NCBI GenBank assembly: GCA_914767715.1
Contig: OU612072.1
Location: 18,660,001 to 18,724,000, forward strand
Length of the DNA stretch: 64,000 nucleotides
Direction: 5' to 3'
Source of the DNA: Membranipora membranacea
Taxonomy: Eukaryota > Bryozoa > Gymnolaemata > Cheilostomatida > Membraniporidae
Under the pieces are notes generated by a model. The model saw nothing but the letters and a program-made list of their open reading frames with translations. It was not told where the DNA came from and made no database searches. Positions 37,801 through 48,770 of the stretch are shown piece after piece. Numbering within the stretch: the first letter of the stretch is position 1; each line of letters opens with the position of its first letter. A program made the position numbers and the translations under genes.

Positions 37801-40800
37801 GAAATTGCTTGCAAGCATTGACCAATATGAAGGTTCTAAACTCACTCCAGGCCTAAAATTACTTACAATAGATTGTTAGGAAAAAAGTTCCTGCCTGGTT
37901 TAGACAAGGAGTGAAAGACTTCTTGGTTTAGACAAGGAGTGAAAGACTTCTTGGTTTAGACAAGGAGTGAAAGACTTCTTGGTTTAGATGGTTCAATTCC
38001 CAATTAATATGTTCTTCTCTGTCTACATATGAGTGCCAAAATGCAACCAACATGCATGAAATGTAAGACGGCAGACACAAAGATTAGATTCATATGGTTA
38101 TCACCTGTGTGGAATATCTAGTCCAATATCAAGAGTGTTAACATAAGACTCTCTCAAGTGGCTGCTGTATAAATTGACAGACCAAATGGAATAAACTGAT
38201 TATTACAGCAGTGTGACTCATTTTATTAAATGTGCCAAGACATATTAATTTTTTTGCATATCTACCGTACTTCGTAGGATTAATATTGCTTCAAGAGGAA
38301 ATGATATATTATCACAGATTCTGCTAAATCACACTGGGTACTAGAGAATTATGATGATAGTATGCCTAATGTTACATTGGCTCAAGGAGATGATCTTTGG
38401 ATGCCAAGATTTTACCGCTGTGCTTTTTTGCATCATTGACTCCTTACTAACCAATACCCATCCTCGGTTTTTTTGCACTCCAGGGTCGACCTTGCTAGAG
38501 TTCTTGTTATTATTGTTCCCATAAATAATATGTCTAATGGACCTGTTAACAAAGACAGCCATCTTGCCAGCATTAGTTGTGTTCAAGTCACAGTTGACGG
38601 CTTCTCAGCCATATGAGCAGAAATAAGAGTGAACAACTACAAATGTGGGCCCCAGAAAACCAGACTATTAACCAGGATTCCCAAGTTGGTGCTCCTCACA
38701 TTTCATTTATTTAGAGTTGCCTTTTTGTTGAGTTGAAAATATTCATGCCAATTAAACTATTGTATTTCTCCTATCATAAGGGTATGCAGCAGTCTGTCAG
38801 GACGTTACAGTACCGGTACAATTTAATGTCTCAGTCAATAGCCCATAATGCAGCAGCGACAGGAGTCGACGCTGGTAGAAGGCGACATGCCACGATGGGC
38901 TCTGTACCCACCGCGGCCGTCACCGCTATGAGCTGCAGCCATCAGAGGATTAATGGAGATGATAGTGATGATTCGGGTACGGCCAGCTGCTGCCTTAGAG
39001 AAGGTTTGTGTTTACCAGAAACCTAGATAGATAGATATCCACTTTATTTTTACCGCTCAAAATAGTACTTGGTGACATGGCTATCATAATAAGAGCGAGT
39101 ATATACAAAGCAAAAACAAAATAAATATTTATTTAAAAATGTCTTTGATAAAGGTAGGGAGTTCAAAAAAACACTAACACCATGTTTGTAAAAAATTGTG
39201 TTCCTCATGCTCTCTGTTCTGTGGCCCTTTATTCGAGACGTGTCTGTCAAACCTTGCTGAGTGTCGATGTTGACTCTGTCTAGATGGCGCGGGGGTTTTC
39301 CATCCTTGCTATCATCAAAACTTGACACCCACTGATGGTTTATGCCTACACATTATGTCAAAATGTGTTTGGCATTTTGCTGTTTTAGCGCTTTTTAAAG
39401 TGAGCTGAAACAAGAAATAGTCAGAGGCTCACAAGTTTTCAGTTGTCCTCTCTCGGAACTCTTTGAAATATGAGAAGACTATTCCAAAGTGGGCCATACA
39501 TAATACTCGATACACTATCTTTTGCACAATAAACTTACAGTAGCTTTGCTTCCCTTTGGCATAAGTGATCACAATAATTGAGAGAACGGTATTATAATCC
39601 AATCTTGCAGTCAAAGCTCTGACAGTCATCCTTGCTCAACATTGGCATATTCTTATCATCTTATCATGGGACCCCATGGTATATATTATAGTATTATATT
39701 ATTGTAATTCTAAAATATGTTAATGTATGTGAGGTCAGCAAGTTATTTTCAGTATACTTTAATTATAAAGTTTTAGAGAGCTTCAATAAATAAACAAATA
39801 ATACACAATGCATTAAATACTATATATAATTATGTTGTATATAGATGTAGGAGGAGGCGTTGGTACCCACCATATAGACATAGACCACACCCACCCCTCC
39901 GGTGGAGGTGGAGGCGGAGCTGAGTATATATACGATGATACTATGATGCACACCTCTGCTCTCGATATGTACTCACCTGATATGGATGAGGAGGATATGG
40001 CCATGTCAGCCGCTCACCACGCTGCTGCTGCCAGATGTGCTGATACCTTACAGGTAAAGTAACTTTAATTTAGATTCAATCTTTGTTATTTTGCTGTCAA
40101 AAGAGTTTTACTCAGGTTGTCCAATCTAGAACTTCTTCCACAGCGTTTTGGGCGAGTCACAAGCAGAACCCCGGATGCCGCAATGGATGAGAATAAAATT
40201 TTCATTGTTCTGTTATTTTGCTGACAACACTGTGTGTGTGCGCTTAGGTTGTTCATACTACAACCCTCTTCCACAACATCAGTGACACACGATGAAAAAC
40301 ACGTTTTTCAATTTTCAACTCATTTTCACTATTGAATTCTCTGAATTTACCGCTGCTGCTTGGTTTCTTGTCACTTGATACTACTGATATCAAAGTGACA
40401 TCAAAATGACCAAGTCCTTCATAGGCCTACATGCATAATTCACTCCATTCGGTTCAGACCTGTTATTGAGCCTCTTAATCATAAAATTTTTGAAACTCAT
40501 TGATTAACTTATATTGTTTTTTTAAACTCTACTTATTATTCCGAGCTATGTCGCTTAGTTTAATGCTGAGTATTTACTCCCATTGTGTAGGTTGTTGATG
40601 AGAATGACGAGGCCTATATGAGCTCTGCTGCTGGCAGTGCTGCTTCAGCTGAAGAGTACGATGAGATGAACACAATCGATCCGTAAGTTTGACATGTAAA
40701 TTTGTGATTCACTAATTTGTTTGATGGCTCATTTTGGTCGTTTTGTAGTATTTGTTTTTGTATTTGTATTTGGTACCTCCACATTGTCAATCAGTTAACT

Positions 40801-43800
40801 CTTGATATTTTCACTCAAAGTTGAGATGAGAAGCTCCCTAAAAGGTTCTATTTTTCATGATTATAATGAGAATTGTACCTGTTTGATACTACGGATCCGA
40901 GCCACCACAGGCTGTATATGAACCTAGATCGATAAATTCTAAACTAGACTGAGAAGTCCAAAATGACTCCAAAACGTGATTCTCTAACTATGACTGTTTG
41001 TTATTTGACAGGTTCTATTTTATCCGCACCTTACCGCCGCTAGAGGAGCTACCTATGTGTAAGGTACCCGTATTACCACTAAAGACTCGATCCACTCCCG
41101 AGTATTCTCTGGTGTTAGACTTAGACGAGACTTTAGTACACAGCAGTCTGCAGGAGCTGCCTAACTCTGCCTTCAACTTTCCTGTACTCTTCCAGGGTGT
41201 CAACTATCAGGTAAGAGTCATCACATCGAGTAGGAGGTGGCTTCTTTAGCATGCGAGTTCTGGTTTCGAATCCCACTGCAGTCCATCGTTTACTGAGGTT
41301 CGGTTGGTCCCCAGGTGTGCTCCGACCTGCCTGCAAACAGAGAGAGCAACCTGGCGCAGACTTTGCCCATGCTTCAGGATGTGGCGTGTGATAAGACCAT
41401 CTGATTTTAATCAACCATCACATGGTTAAAAAAGATCACACCTGCCTGAGTCATAGCCATAATTATTTAAATGTTTTCGATCACAAACATTGGAATAATG
41501 TCTATGAAAAAAATCCCCATATAAAACAACATCACTTCAACCTCACTGAACCTTGTTACATCCAGTAACCCAGTTATTAGTATAGACTAAAAGAACAATG
41601 CTATAAGGTCCTGCATAAAACATTTAAAAAAAGCGGGTATTGCTTGCACATTTGTAGTCTTTTCCTGTAATGGTGATATTCATGACAAAAACACACTACC
41701 GTAATCCCTCACCTATAGATCGCGCGACGTATAAGTGAAGGCGGCTATTAGAGAGTAGTATATAGACGCGACTATCATTTGAAGCATTATTATATTTAGT
41801 TTGGACCAAAACCTCTTACAATCACCGAAGATGAATAGCTCAGTGGTAGAGCGTTTGACTTGTAAACATGGAGTTGTGAGTTCGAAACCCACTGAGGGCA
41901 GCTTTTTTCCCAAAACTACTTAGTTCATTTGTAGTGAGTGTAGTGTAGTGAGTGTCTTAGAGCGGTGGGGTGTCTTATAGCTGTGGGGTGTCTTATAGCT
42001 GGAGCATTTTTATTTTTTCTGAGGGGGGTGATTCACTTATAAGTCCGGTGACTTATAGGTGAGGGATTACGGTACCAAGAGAACTTCTTAATCAGACCCC
42101 TAAGTTTTTGAACATTGTTCATTTTTGATTTGATAGGCGAGTAGTAGAAAAGGATGGTCAAGCCATGTCATAGACCCTTGAGTAATAGGTATATTTTGTT
42201 TAATAGTCATATACTAGTAGTTACAACAAGTAGGTTTTCCTGCTATAAATGACACTTTTTGTTGTGCTGATTTCAGGTATATGTTAGGACGAGGCCATTC
42301 TATCAGGAGTTTTTGGAGCACATGTCTAAGCACTATGAAGTGATACTGTTCACAGCTAGTAAGAAGGTGTACGCCGACGCTCTCACTAATCTACTCGACC
42401 CTCATAAAAAATGGATCAAGTAAGTAACGCTATGCAGTAAGCATGTTGTAGGTTCATCAGTAGTCCTGAGCGGAGAAGGGAAAATTTATATCAATTAAAA
42501 TGAAGAATGAAAAACTATCTCTTAATTAAATGAGACAATTTGCCGATTCCATATGTTTGCATCACATGAAGTTACTTCTCAAAAGGGTTATGCGCAGCTC
42601 TTTTTTGTGAGATATTCCTCTATCAGGTTATTTGGCACCAGATACAGTTACAGGTTTATCTAATCTCTACTGAAAGTTATTGAACTACTGTGACTCGATG
42701 CGTTTGACTAGTACTGTTTACCCTATAGGAGTTTAATTTAGCTAGAGTTTAATTTCGCTATCTGGACCTGGTACTAAATTTCGCTAGTACTAATACTAGT
42801 ACTAAATTAAAAAAAAAGGCAGACACTTAGACCACTACACCACACTACCTTGCATGCCAATGTAAGGTGTATTCCTGTATAATTGTACATTGTTTATGAA
42901 ACTAGCATTGTTTAGGAAGTAATTTCCGCTATCATAAAATTTCGCTACTTAGGCAAAAACGTGAAAAGCGAATCCTAAATGCCGGGAAAACTAAACTCCT
43001 ATAGGGTATGTAAAAACTTGCAAGGTGATAGAGATTTTCTTCTCCATTTGGAGTTGCCTCCTTGTGATGACAGACCAAAATTTTACACTATTGTAACGTG
43101 TGACTTCGTTACCAATAAAGTTATTATATGCTCTATATCTCTATATACTTTACATATATACTCTACGTTGTTACCTGAATACTGTTTTATTTTAAAGGCA
43201 CAGATTATTCAGAGAACATTGTCGGTGTGTAAACGGTAACTACATCAAAGACCTGACTACTCTGGGCAGGGATCTAAAGAAGACTATCATAATAGATAAC
43301 TCTCCTCAAGCCTTCGCATATCATGTGAGTTAGAGCACCTGTCATCAGTCAAAGAGCACCTGCTAATAGCCTTAGAGTACCTGCTATTAGCCTGAGAGTA
43401 CCTGATGTTAGTCTGAGAGCAACTGCTATTAGTCTGAGAGTACATACTGTCATTCAGAGGGCACCTGCGTGTTTTTAATCTATGATGTAATGTGTGTCTC
43501 ACTGAACTGCATATAGTGATGTATAAACACAATCTTATATAATTATGTAGAAGTTGCATTGTTTTATATTTGACTGTCTTTGAACATGGAGATATATGGC
43601 TGCATACGATAATTATATACATTAATGTATATGTAATTCTGTGTGAATTGTGATATATAAATATATATATAACTGTATATTGTATGTGTCTGTAGATCGG
43701 TAATGGTATACCGATAGAGTCATGGTTTGTTGATCCGGAGGACTCAGAATTACTCAAACTAGTTCCATTTCTCAAGAGAATTCCCAGCGTGGTATGTTAT

Positions 43801-44465
43801 CCTCTCTTCTATCAGCAGTCTTTTAGACTTAATTAATCAATGATATGATGGCCTTTATGAAGAAATAATGGAACACCGTATTATTCTCATATGAAATCAA
43901 AGTATTACTGTAACTTTGGTAAGCCCACTGTATTGATCAGTTTTGGCTCGAGGTGAATTTCTCACACGAATCTCTGGGCATGGCTGATCACCTTGGCATA
44001 AGGCACAGGTAAGGCTGTTTGAGTTGGGGTGGCCAAACAATGGTTCTTAGTACATGCAGCCGAAATTGATAGTAAGCTGTCCAAGTTTGATAGCAGGAGT
44101 AACTTAAACCTAGCTTTTCCACTCTCTCCACTGTAATGAAATAGGTGCGTTTTTAGTACCTTCTTATCACAACATCGGCCACAGGCTGTTTATGAACATG
44201 GCACAGTACTCTAAATTAGACTGGGAACTCAAGAATGATACCAAAAACCTAATTATTTCACACAATCACTTAAAACAACAGACTTATCAAGATCCCATAT
44301 GGACATGACCTTGTCTATCTGCTCATGACGGTGGTTTTGTTATGTTTTTAGGGTGTTGAGGATGTTCGGCCATTACTGAGAGATAAATACAAACTACACG
44401 AGCTGATCGAGGCGGCCATACCTCCAGCTCTGCCTCCTATGATGAGCTACCAGCCGGCTGTCTAA
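31851..44465 (+). CDS. CTDSPL2: CTD small phosphatase-like protein 2 (CTDSPL2), complete with long N-terminus
   Basis: Ten exons: 31851-32226, 36595-37034, 38781-39003, 39845-40053, 40591-40682, 41012-41210, 42277-42419, 43198-43324, 43696-43791, 44352-44465; 2019 nt, 672 residues, all junctions in phase. The C-terminal third is an FCP1/SCP phosphatase domain: [13 protein letters not shown], catalytic [10 protein letters not shown] (from residue 483), [57 protein letters not shown], and [18 protein letters not shown]. These are HAD-type Asp-dependent Ser/Thr phosphatases, mainly nuclear. The first Asp of DLDET is the expected nucleophile. The N-terminal ~440 residues are disordered, rich in Ser, Ala, Gly and His, with acidic patches (MDEEDMAMS), and make the protein about 200 residues longer than vertebrate CTDSPL2 (~466). 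Introns hold several foldback elements. Confidence 0.95.
35583..35786. mobile_element. ~200-bp inverted-repeat element in CTDSPL2 intron 1
   Basis: GTGGCTACACACGGCCCGTA and CCATAGGATTGCGGCACTTTTAGTA-type sequence on the left have complements on the right (ACTAAAAGTTTCCCAATCCTATGG, then GCGGCTGTGAAGCCAG). There is no coding content. Confidence 0.65.
36434..36514. mobile_element. Short hairpin element of the GCATTCAGAGTTGCTCC family
   Basis: GCCTGCATTCAGAGTTGCTCC faces GGAGCAACTGGAATGCTGGC around a short loop. A close relative at 48464-48545 overlaps the end of the PHF7-like gene. The size (about 80 bp) and recurrence suggest a miniature element family. Confidence 0.6.
37110..37622. mobile_element. 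513-bp foldback element in CTDSPL2 intron 2
   Basis: The left arm starts ATAGACAGTGTTCTGAGCTC and includes CAATTCGGAGTTGTCCTC and CAGTTTGGTACTTTTAACCC; the right arm is its inverted copy ending GAGCTCAGAAAACTGTCTAT. Arms are about 180 bp with a shorter unique centre. No reading frame is present. Confidence 0.85.
37897..37986. repeat. 28-bp tandem repeat, about 3.3 copies
   Basis: The near-identical unit AGACAAGGAGTGAAAGACTT plus CTTGGTTT repeats with almost no divergence, so it is recent. It lies in CTDSPL2 intron 2, about 275 bp beyond the foldback element. Confidence 0.85.
41226..41400 (+). mobile_element. Possible tRNA-derived SINE fragment
   Basis: A B-box-like GGTTTCGAATCCC lies at about 41261-41273 with a weak A-box-like stretch upstream, followed by GTTCGGTTGGTCCCCAGGTG and a conserved-looking CTGGCGCAGACTTTGCCCAT tail. 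It begins only about 15 bases after a CTDSPL2 donor site. No flanking duplication was found, so the call is tentative. Confidence 0.35.
41699..42072. mobile_element. 374-bp TA-flanked DNA element with tRNA-like cargo
   Basis: Terminal inverted repeats CCGTAATCCCTCACCTATA and its complement at the right end are flanked by TA on both sides, the target preference of Tc1/mariner/pogo elements. Sub-terminal ATAAGTGAA and TTCACTTAT also pair. It encodes no transposase, and a decayed tRNA-like sequence sits in its middle. Confidence 0.8.
41828..41903 (+). pseudogene. tRNA-Thr(TGT)-like pseudogene inside the TA-flanked element
   Basis: The A box is intact (TAGCTCAGTGGTAGAGCG) and so is the B box (GAGTTCGAAACCC); the anticodon-loop sequence CTTGTAA would read Thr, and a T-run follows (GCTTTTTT). 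However, the 5' acceptor strand does not pair with TGAGGGC at the 3' side and the anticodon stem is mismatched, so it is not a working tRNA. It may still recruit Pol III. Confidence 0.6.
42721..43006. mobile_element. 286-bp TA-flanked element, ends CCCTATAGGAGTTTA
   Basis: The left end CCCTATAGGAGTTTAATTTA and right end AAACTCCTATAGGG form inverted repeats flanked by TA at both sides. Internal TTTCGCTA blocks repeat. A second member of the family is at 46801-46996. It lies in CTDSPL2 intron 7. Confidence 0.8.
43325..43475. repeat. ~27-bp minisatellite beginning at a CTDSPL2 donor site
   Basis: About five units resembling GAGAGTACCTGCTATTAGCCT follow immediately after the exon ending at 43324. 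The repeat makes a long antisense open frame with Ser-Gln-Thr-Asn repeats, which is not a gene. Confidence 0.75.
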
Positions 44466-45779
44466 ACTAAGCTCCGCATCCATGACACTGGGCACAGAGA
44501 GCCGTCAGACCTAGAAGCGTTATTAGGCTGAGTAGCGTATCAAGTCACTCGATTCTATATCTAGAGGAATGTCTGAGCGCTCAGTCAGGTAAAGTTAGGC
44601 TGAGCAAAAGGAGGATAAAGTGATATACACCAATTCTATACTCCACTTATAACAAGCTACGCCATGTAAAGATCACTAATCTAATCTAACAGCTCGGGAG
44701 CACAGACCAAGCTGCCGATAATTTGTTACGTCGAAATCATCGCAACCTTATCTACACAACTAAATTTAAGAATCATTCATTTATCTAGTCTCTGTATTCA
44801 CTCCACTCACTAAAGATGAGATTAATTAGGGGCTAAATAACGTACGAAATTAAGGTATGTTAGAGTCATCTGCTCTTGTCACTTGTATATTTATGGTGAG
44901 GATACCAGGTGGAAAACTTTGTAATTCCCAGCTCATAGAATGTGATATATTTTTACCGGCTGGTTGTCATTATACATCACACTATACATAGCTGTATTTT
45001 ACTGTTTTGTCCCTAAAAGTATATTATAATATGTTATCATATGTTTATATATAATTATATATATCTTATATCATATACTGCCAATTATGGTCCCATATCC
45101 ACCCATATACATAACGTTATGTAATATATGTAATTAGTAGTTGTGACCTCCTGATCTGAGGCTTAAATTGTAGTCTGTCTGTTCAAATTTTTCTCATTTT
45201 GCCAGTAATCACCTTCTAAGTATGTCATATTCTGCCAAACAAGGGTATCAGCTTAGCTTAAGTACCAAACCTGTTTTCTTTTTGGGGCGTTAGTGCCCCT
45301 ACCTAATCAAAACAGATTGGATACGCAAGCCACTTAACACCCTTGACTAAGTTTTTGTAATATTCCTAGACAAGGAAGGCTCTCCGATTTGGGCTCATAG
45401 TTGATAACTGTTGACGTTAGGGGATCAGCAGGATTCACTGTTGTATAAAACTTCCACCCGGTTAATAGTTTTATTCTTCCACAATTTAATCAAAGTACTA
45501 TTCAAATACCGCAGCCAGATAATTTGTATTTCATCTATCATACAATATGTCATTTTAACGTATCTCACTAAATTGCATTTTAACCTACATTTTCTTCAGA
45601 ATAGATTTGACTGTATTTTTCTATTTTGACTTCTTCGTAGTATCGGACTTACAATTTATCAAAGGTGAACATTCAATGGTTACCCGGTTTTATTTTTGTG
45701 TAACAATTTACTGCTGGACTGTAGTAATACTATGCATCAGCCTTCAATGTTATTCTATCTCAAAATCACTTCACGTCTT

Positions 45780-45868
45780 ACGCGGCGTCATTAAACATCC
45801 CATCATGCAATGCAAATTTATCGGGATTTCCACTCTGGAATTCCCAGATAAAATATGCTGCATTATGG
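45780..45868 (+). repeat. ~90-bp repeat, copy 1 (GCGGCGTCAT... unit)
   Basis: Shares ACGCGGCGTCAT, CATCCCATCATGCA, TTTCCACTCTGGAATTCCCA and ATGCTGCATTATGGG in the same order with 46206-46295. The unit is internally palindromic (CCCATCATGCA against TGCATNATGGG), so it is probably a miniature foldback element. Confidence 0.8.
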
Positions 45869-46205
45869 GCCGGATTTATAAGCGCTTTCATTATAGGGAT
45901 AAACTCGTAGTTAGTGCAATAAACAACACAATACAGTCTTTTTGGAATACTTTTGAACATTATGTTGATTATTTTGGGTTCTGTAACTATATTTAATTTT
46001 TCTACTGATTTCGACTATATTTCGACTTTGGTTTCAGACAGCCTATTTTGGGCCATTACTGCGCTGGCAGACTATGGATTTTGTTCTTAGAGGAGTTTGT
46101 TTGTATATAGCAGTATACATTATTTTTCTCTTTTTTTGTTAATAGACTTTATGCCAAACTAAAGATGTTCTCATACTGTTATTATTATCTGTATCGACAT
46201 GTCAT

Positions 46206-46295
46206 ACGCGGCGTCATATAGCATCCCATCATGCATCAAAAAGTAACTGGAATTTCCACTCTGGAATTCCCAGATAAAGTATGCTGCATGATGGG
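46206..46295 (+). repeat. ~90-bp repeat, copy 2 (GCGGCGTCAT... unit)
   Basis: Direct repeat of 45780-45868, about 425 bp downstream in the same orientation, with the central CCACTCTGGAATTCCCAG identical and the spacer between blocks diverged. Confidence 0.8.
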
Positions 46296-46800
46296 ACAGA
46301 TTTCTACGTGCTTTCCTATATGTCTGCCACGTTTGAATGCGGCGATGAATTAACCAAACCCGAGATTTATCTCCCCCGTCATAGAATCATATATTTTTAT
46401 ATTTTACGTACTGCAAAATTATATTATATAAACTAATATCATCTAAACAAAAAATAAAACCCTGTAAATAGCAAACTAAAGTGGATATTATTTCTCTCTA
46501 AGTAATGACGATGTTCATAGAGCCATGTCACGCAGCTACTTATTTTGTTTTAGGGGTACAAACAAAAACAAAAAAAGGTATCTGCATGATAAGGCAAGCG
46601 CACAACCGTTTCCACAAGTTTCCAGAACCATGTTGGAAAGTGTAGAAAGATGTAGGTCATCTTTTGGCTGATGATTTTCTCGTTTAATCAATGTATACTC
46701 CGTTGGAGTGAGTACACTTGTGGAAAAGCCCTCATTACATCAAAACTGCCCATGGTATTATCTATTTGCTTTGCATAACTTTGACCTCGGAGACATGATA

Positions 46801-46996
46801 CCCTGTAGGAGTAAATTGGCACACATAAAAATAACGTTTGCCATTTCCGCAGGCCTCAATTAATGATATACATGGCGAGTTACGTTTTCCACCTGGTCAC
46901 ATTGTAGAAACTTTAGCTTTTGGTAACTGGTGCTAGCCATCATCGATCGGCCCAAAGCAGCTAAACTTAAGTCTAGCTAGTATTTACTCCTAAGGG
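46801..46996. mobile_element. 196-bp TA-flanked element, second CCCTRTAGGAGT family member
   Basis: The left end CCCTGTAGGAGTAAAT and right end ATTTACTCCTAAGGG are imperfect inverted repeats flanked by TA on both sides. The termini match those of 42721-43006. Confidence 0.7.
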
Positions 46997-48463
46997 TAGA
47001 TATCAAAGTTGAGAGCACTATGATTGACCACAATGTGTACCTTATTTCTGAAAGAATCTAAGAGCTTTAAATGTAGTTTGTTGCGCCCTTAAAAATACCA
47101 ATTTAAAAGAATATGCAATCAATTTGCAACATAGACTCGATATCTCTTTTTACGGGAACTTGAATTTATAAACATAGATACATAAAAGTGAGATAGTCAT
47201 TTTATTAGTTCCTATAAACAACGCATCTGGGTAAATAGGTGCTAAAAACAAGTCACAGAAACACATTGATTGACAGAAGGTGTACAACATATTGGTGTCC
47301 GGTAAAGTCAATGTATTAATTACATTACAGCTTACAGCCATATATAATACTGCTTTACTTAAGACAGCGATTTTATACATAGAGCAAGGAGTAACAGGGG
47401 CCGCCGTTGCTCTTTGCATATAGGAATAAAACATGTACATGAAAAATCTGAGAGGGGACAACTTCCCTCTAGCATACTTCAGCTTGGTTCAGTTCAGTTG
47501 TTTTTGGATATAGTTGATAAAACTTTATACTTATGTGATAAAGACCCCAAGATATATATAGCCTAGATTGATATACATATAAATACTTGTTAAAGAAGCA
47601 GCAGATATTACTTGAAAAGCAACTTTTACTAAAAGGTTAAATATATAAATACTAAAAACATGTCAAAGTTGGTTTGGTTGTCAGCGGGTGTAGTAATTTA
47701 CCGCTAAACTAGAGATCGGCCCTCGATCATAAAGGTCCCGCAACATCCCAGCTGATCATGTATTTCAACACCAAATGAAACAAGACAGGCATTAAAATCA
47801 CTTGTCTATATGACCTTTTGTTTCTTCAGACTAAGAATCCTCTTGATGTTTGGCACACATGAGGCGGTTTAACTAAAATAGCCTCAAAACTGATCTGTGA
47901 TCAGTTGAAGTTGTCCAACCATGTACCTTTATTGTTGACATGGCAATCATTTGTTTTACTGCATAGGGCATCAGGTACGTCTCGAAATTATATTTCTCGC
48001 TGTTACTGTAGTGAATTATTCAGCATCATATTTGTGACCTCGTGTATTCCGACCTTCCTACAAAACATGTACATGTTATCAGACTACAGACGTCTACAAT
48101 ATACAGAGAAAGTGTTGTGTATACCGCATTATGAAGCTATGTCTAAATTATCCTCATGTCGCCACCAGCATTTTTTACCACGAGTTAAATTCACAGGCCT
48201 GTCCACCAACACGTTTTTGTGCAAAAAAAACTCACTAGCCTATGTATCCTGAGCTCCCTCAAAGCACTTACTTACACCGGATCCCAACAGGGTTTAAAGA
48301 CTATGTTCTAGTTAACAATCAATAAAAACTACATCAACCCCAGATACTATTTGAATCAGAAGCCACAAAATTGACAGTCAGTTAACATTGTAAGCGCAAA
48401 TACAAATGGTGTTGTCTTCCCACTGTGAATTTCAATCTCACACTTTTATGAAGTTTGATTCAT

Positions 48464-48545
48464 TTTGCCTGCATTCAAGTTGCTCCCCTCCACCAATAAG
48501 CAACTGCTTATCAGCAAAGGGGAAGCAACTCTGAATGAAGGCGAA
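48464..48545. mobile_element. Hairpin element overlapping the last exon of the PHF7-like gene
   Basis: TTTGCCTGCATTCAAGTTGC and GGAAGCAACTCTGAATGAAG form complementary arms around AGCAACTGCTTATCAGC-type loop sequence. The right arm, read on the minus strand, supplies the final codons and TGA stop of the PHF7-like protein. Confidence 0.65.
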
Positions 48546-48770
48546 CTTGGTCCATCCAGGGAGTCCAGACCTCACACAGGGCCGTAGCCTCTGTGAGTGA
48601 TTGTGAAATAGTTGAGGTGTTGGGTAGATCATACCTACTATGGCCTGTTCTCCCTCTGGACTGTTTAGGTGTCGATACTTGTCTCCTCTTTCTCCCTCTC
48701 ACTGGACCGGGTGAACCAACTATATCCGGTGATCCATCAGCACCAACCGGAGTAGAGTTCTCCACCTCAA
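48511..48770 (-). other. Proposed terminal exon of the PHF7-like gene
   Basis: It is open from an acceptor (ccatgttgtag) to a TGA and encodes VENSTPVGADGSPDIVGSPG, a basic stretch with RKRR, and NTSTISQSLTEATALCEVW. It enters in phase 1, which the exon ending at 56439 requires. It could belong to another gene instead. The final 11 residues and stop come from the hairpin element. Confidence 0.55.

Larger units (their letters stand above)
44466..48510. other. Interval between the convergent CTDSPL2 and PHF7-like genes; probable 3' UTRs and small elements
   Basis: No coding exon is supported. An AATAAA at about 46453-46458 on the plus strand could end a long CTDSPL2 transcript. The interval contains two copies of a ~90-bp sequence (45780 and 46206), a TA-flanked element (46801-46996), and the hairpin that overlaps the end of the PHF7-like gene. 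Open frames near 45607-45996 and 47905-48252 have no recognisable motifs. Confidence 0.4.

Noticed and set aside
41828-41903. Functional tRNA-Thr(TGT)
   Set aside because: A and B boxes are intact, but the acceptor and anticodon stems do not pair; it lies inside a transposable element.
43287-43775. 162-residue antisense open frame with Ser-Gln-Thr-Asn repeats
   Set aside because: It covers a minisatellite and the antisense of a CTDSPL2 exon; repetitive peptide explained by the DNA repeat.
45607-45996. 129-residue open frame after CTDSPL2
   Set aside because: Overlaps one copy of the ~90-bp palindromic repeat; hydrophobic composition typical of AT-rich non-coding DNA.
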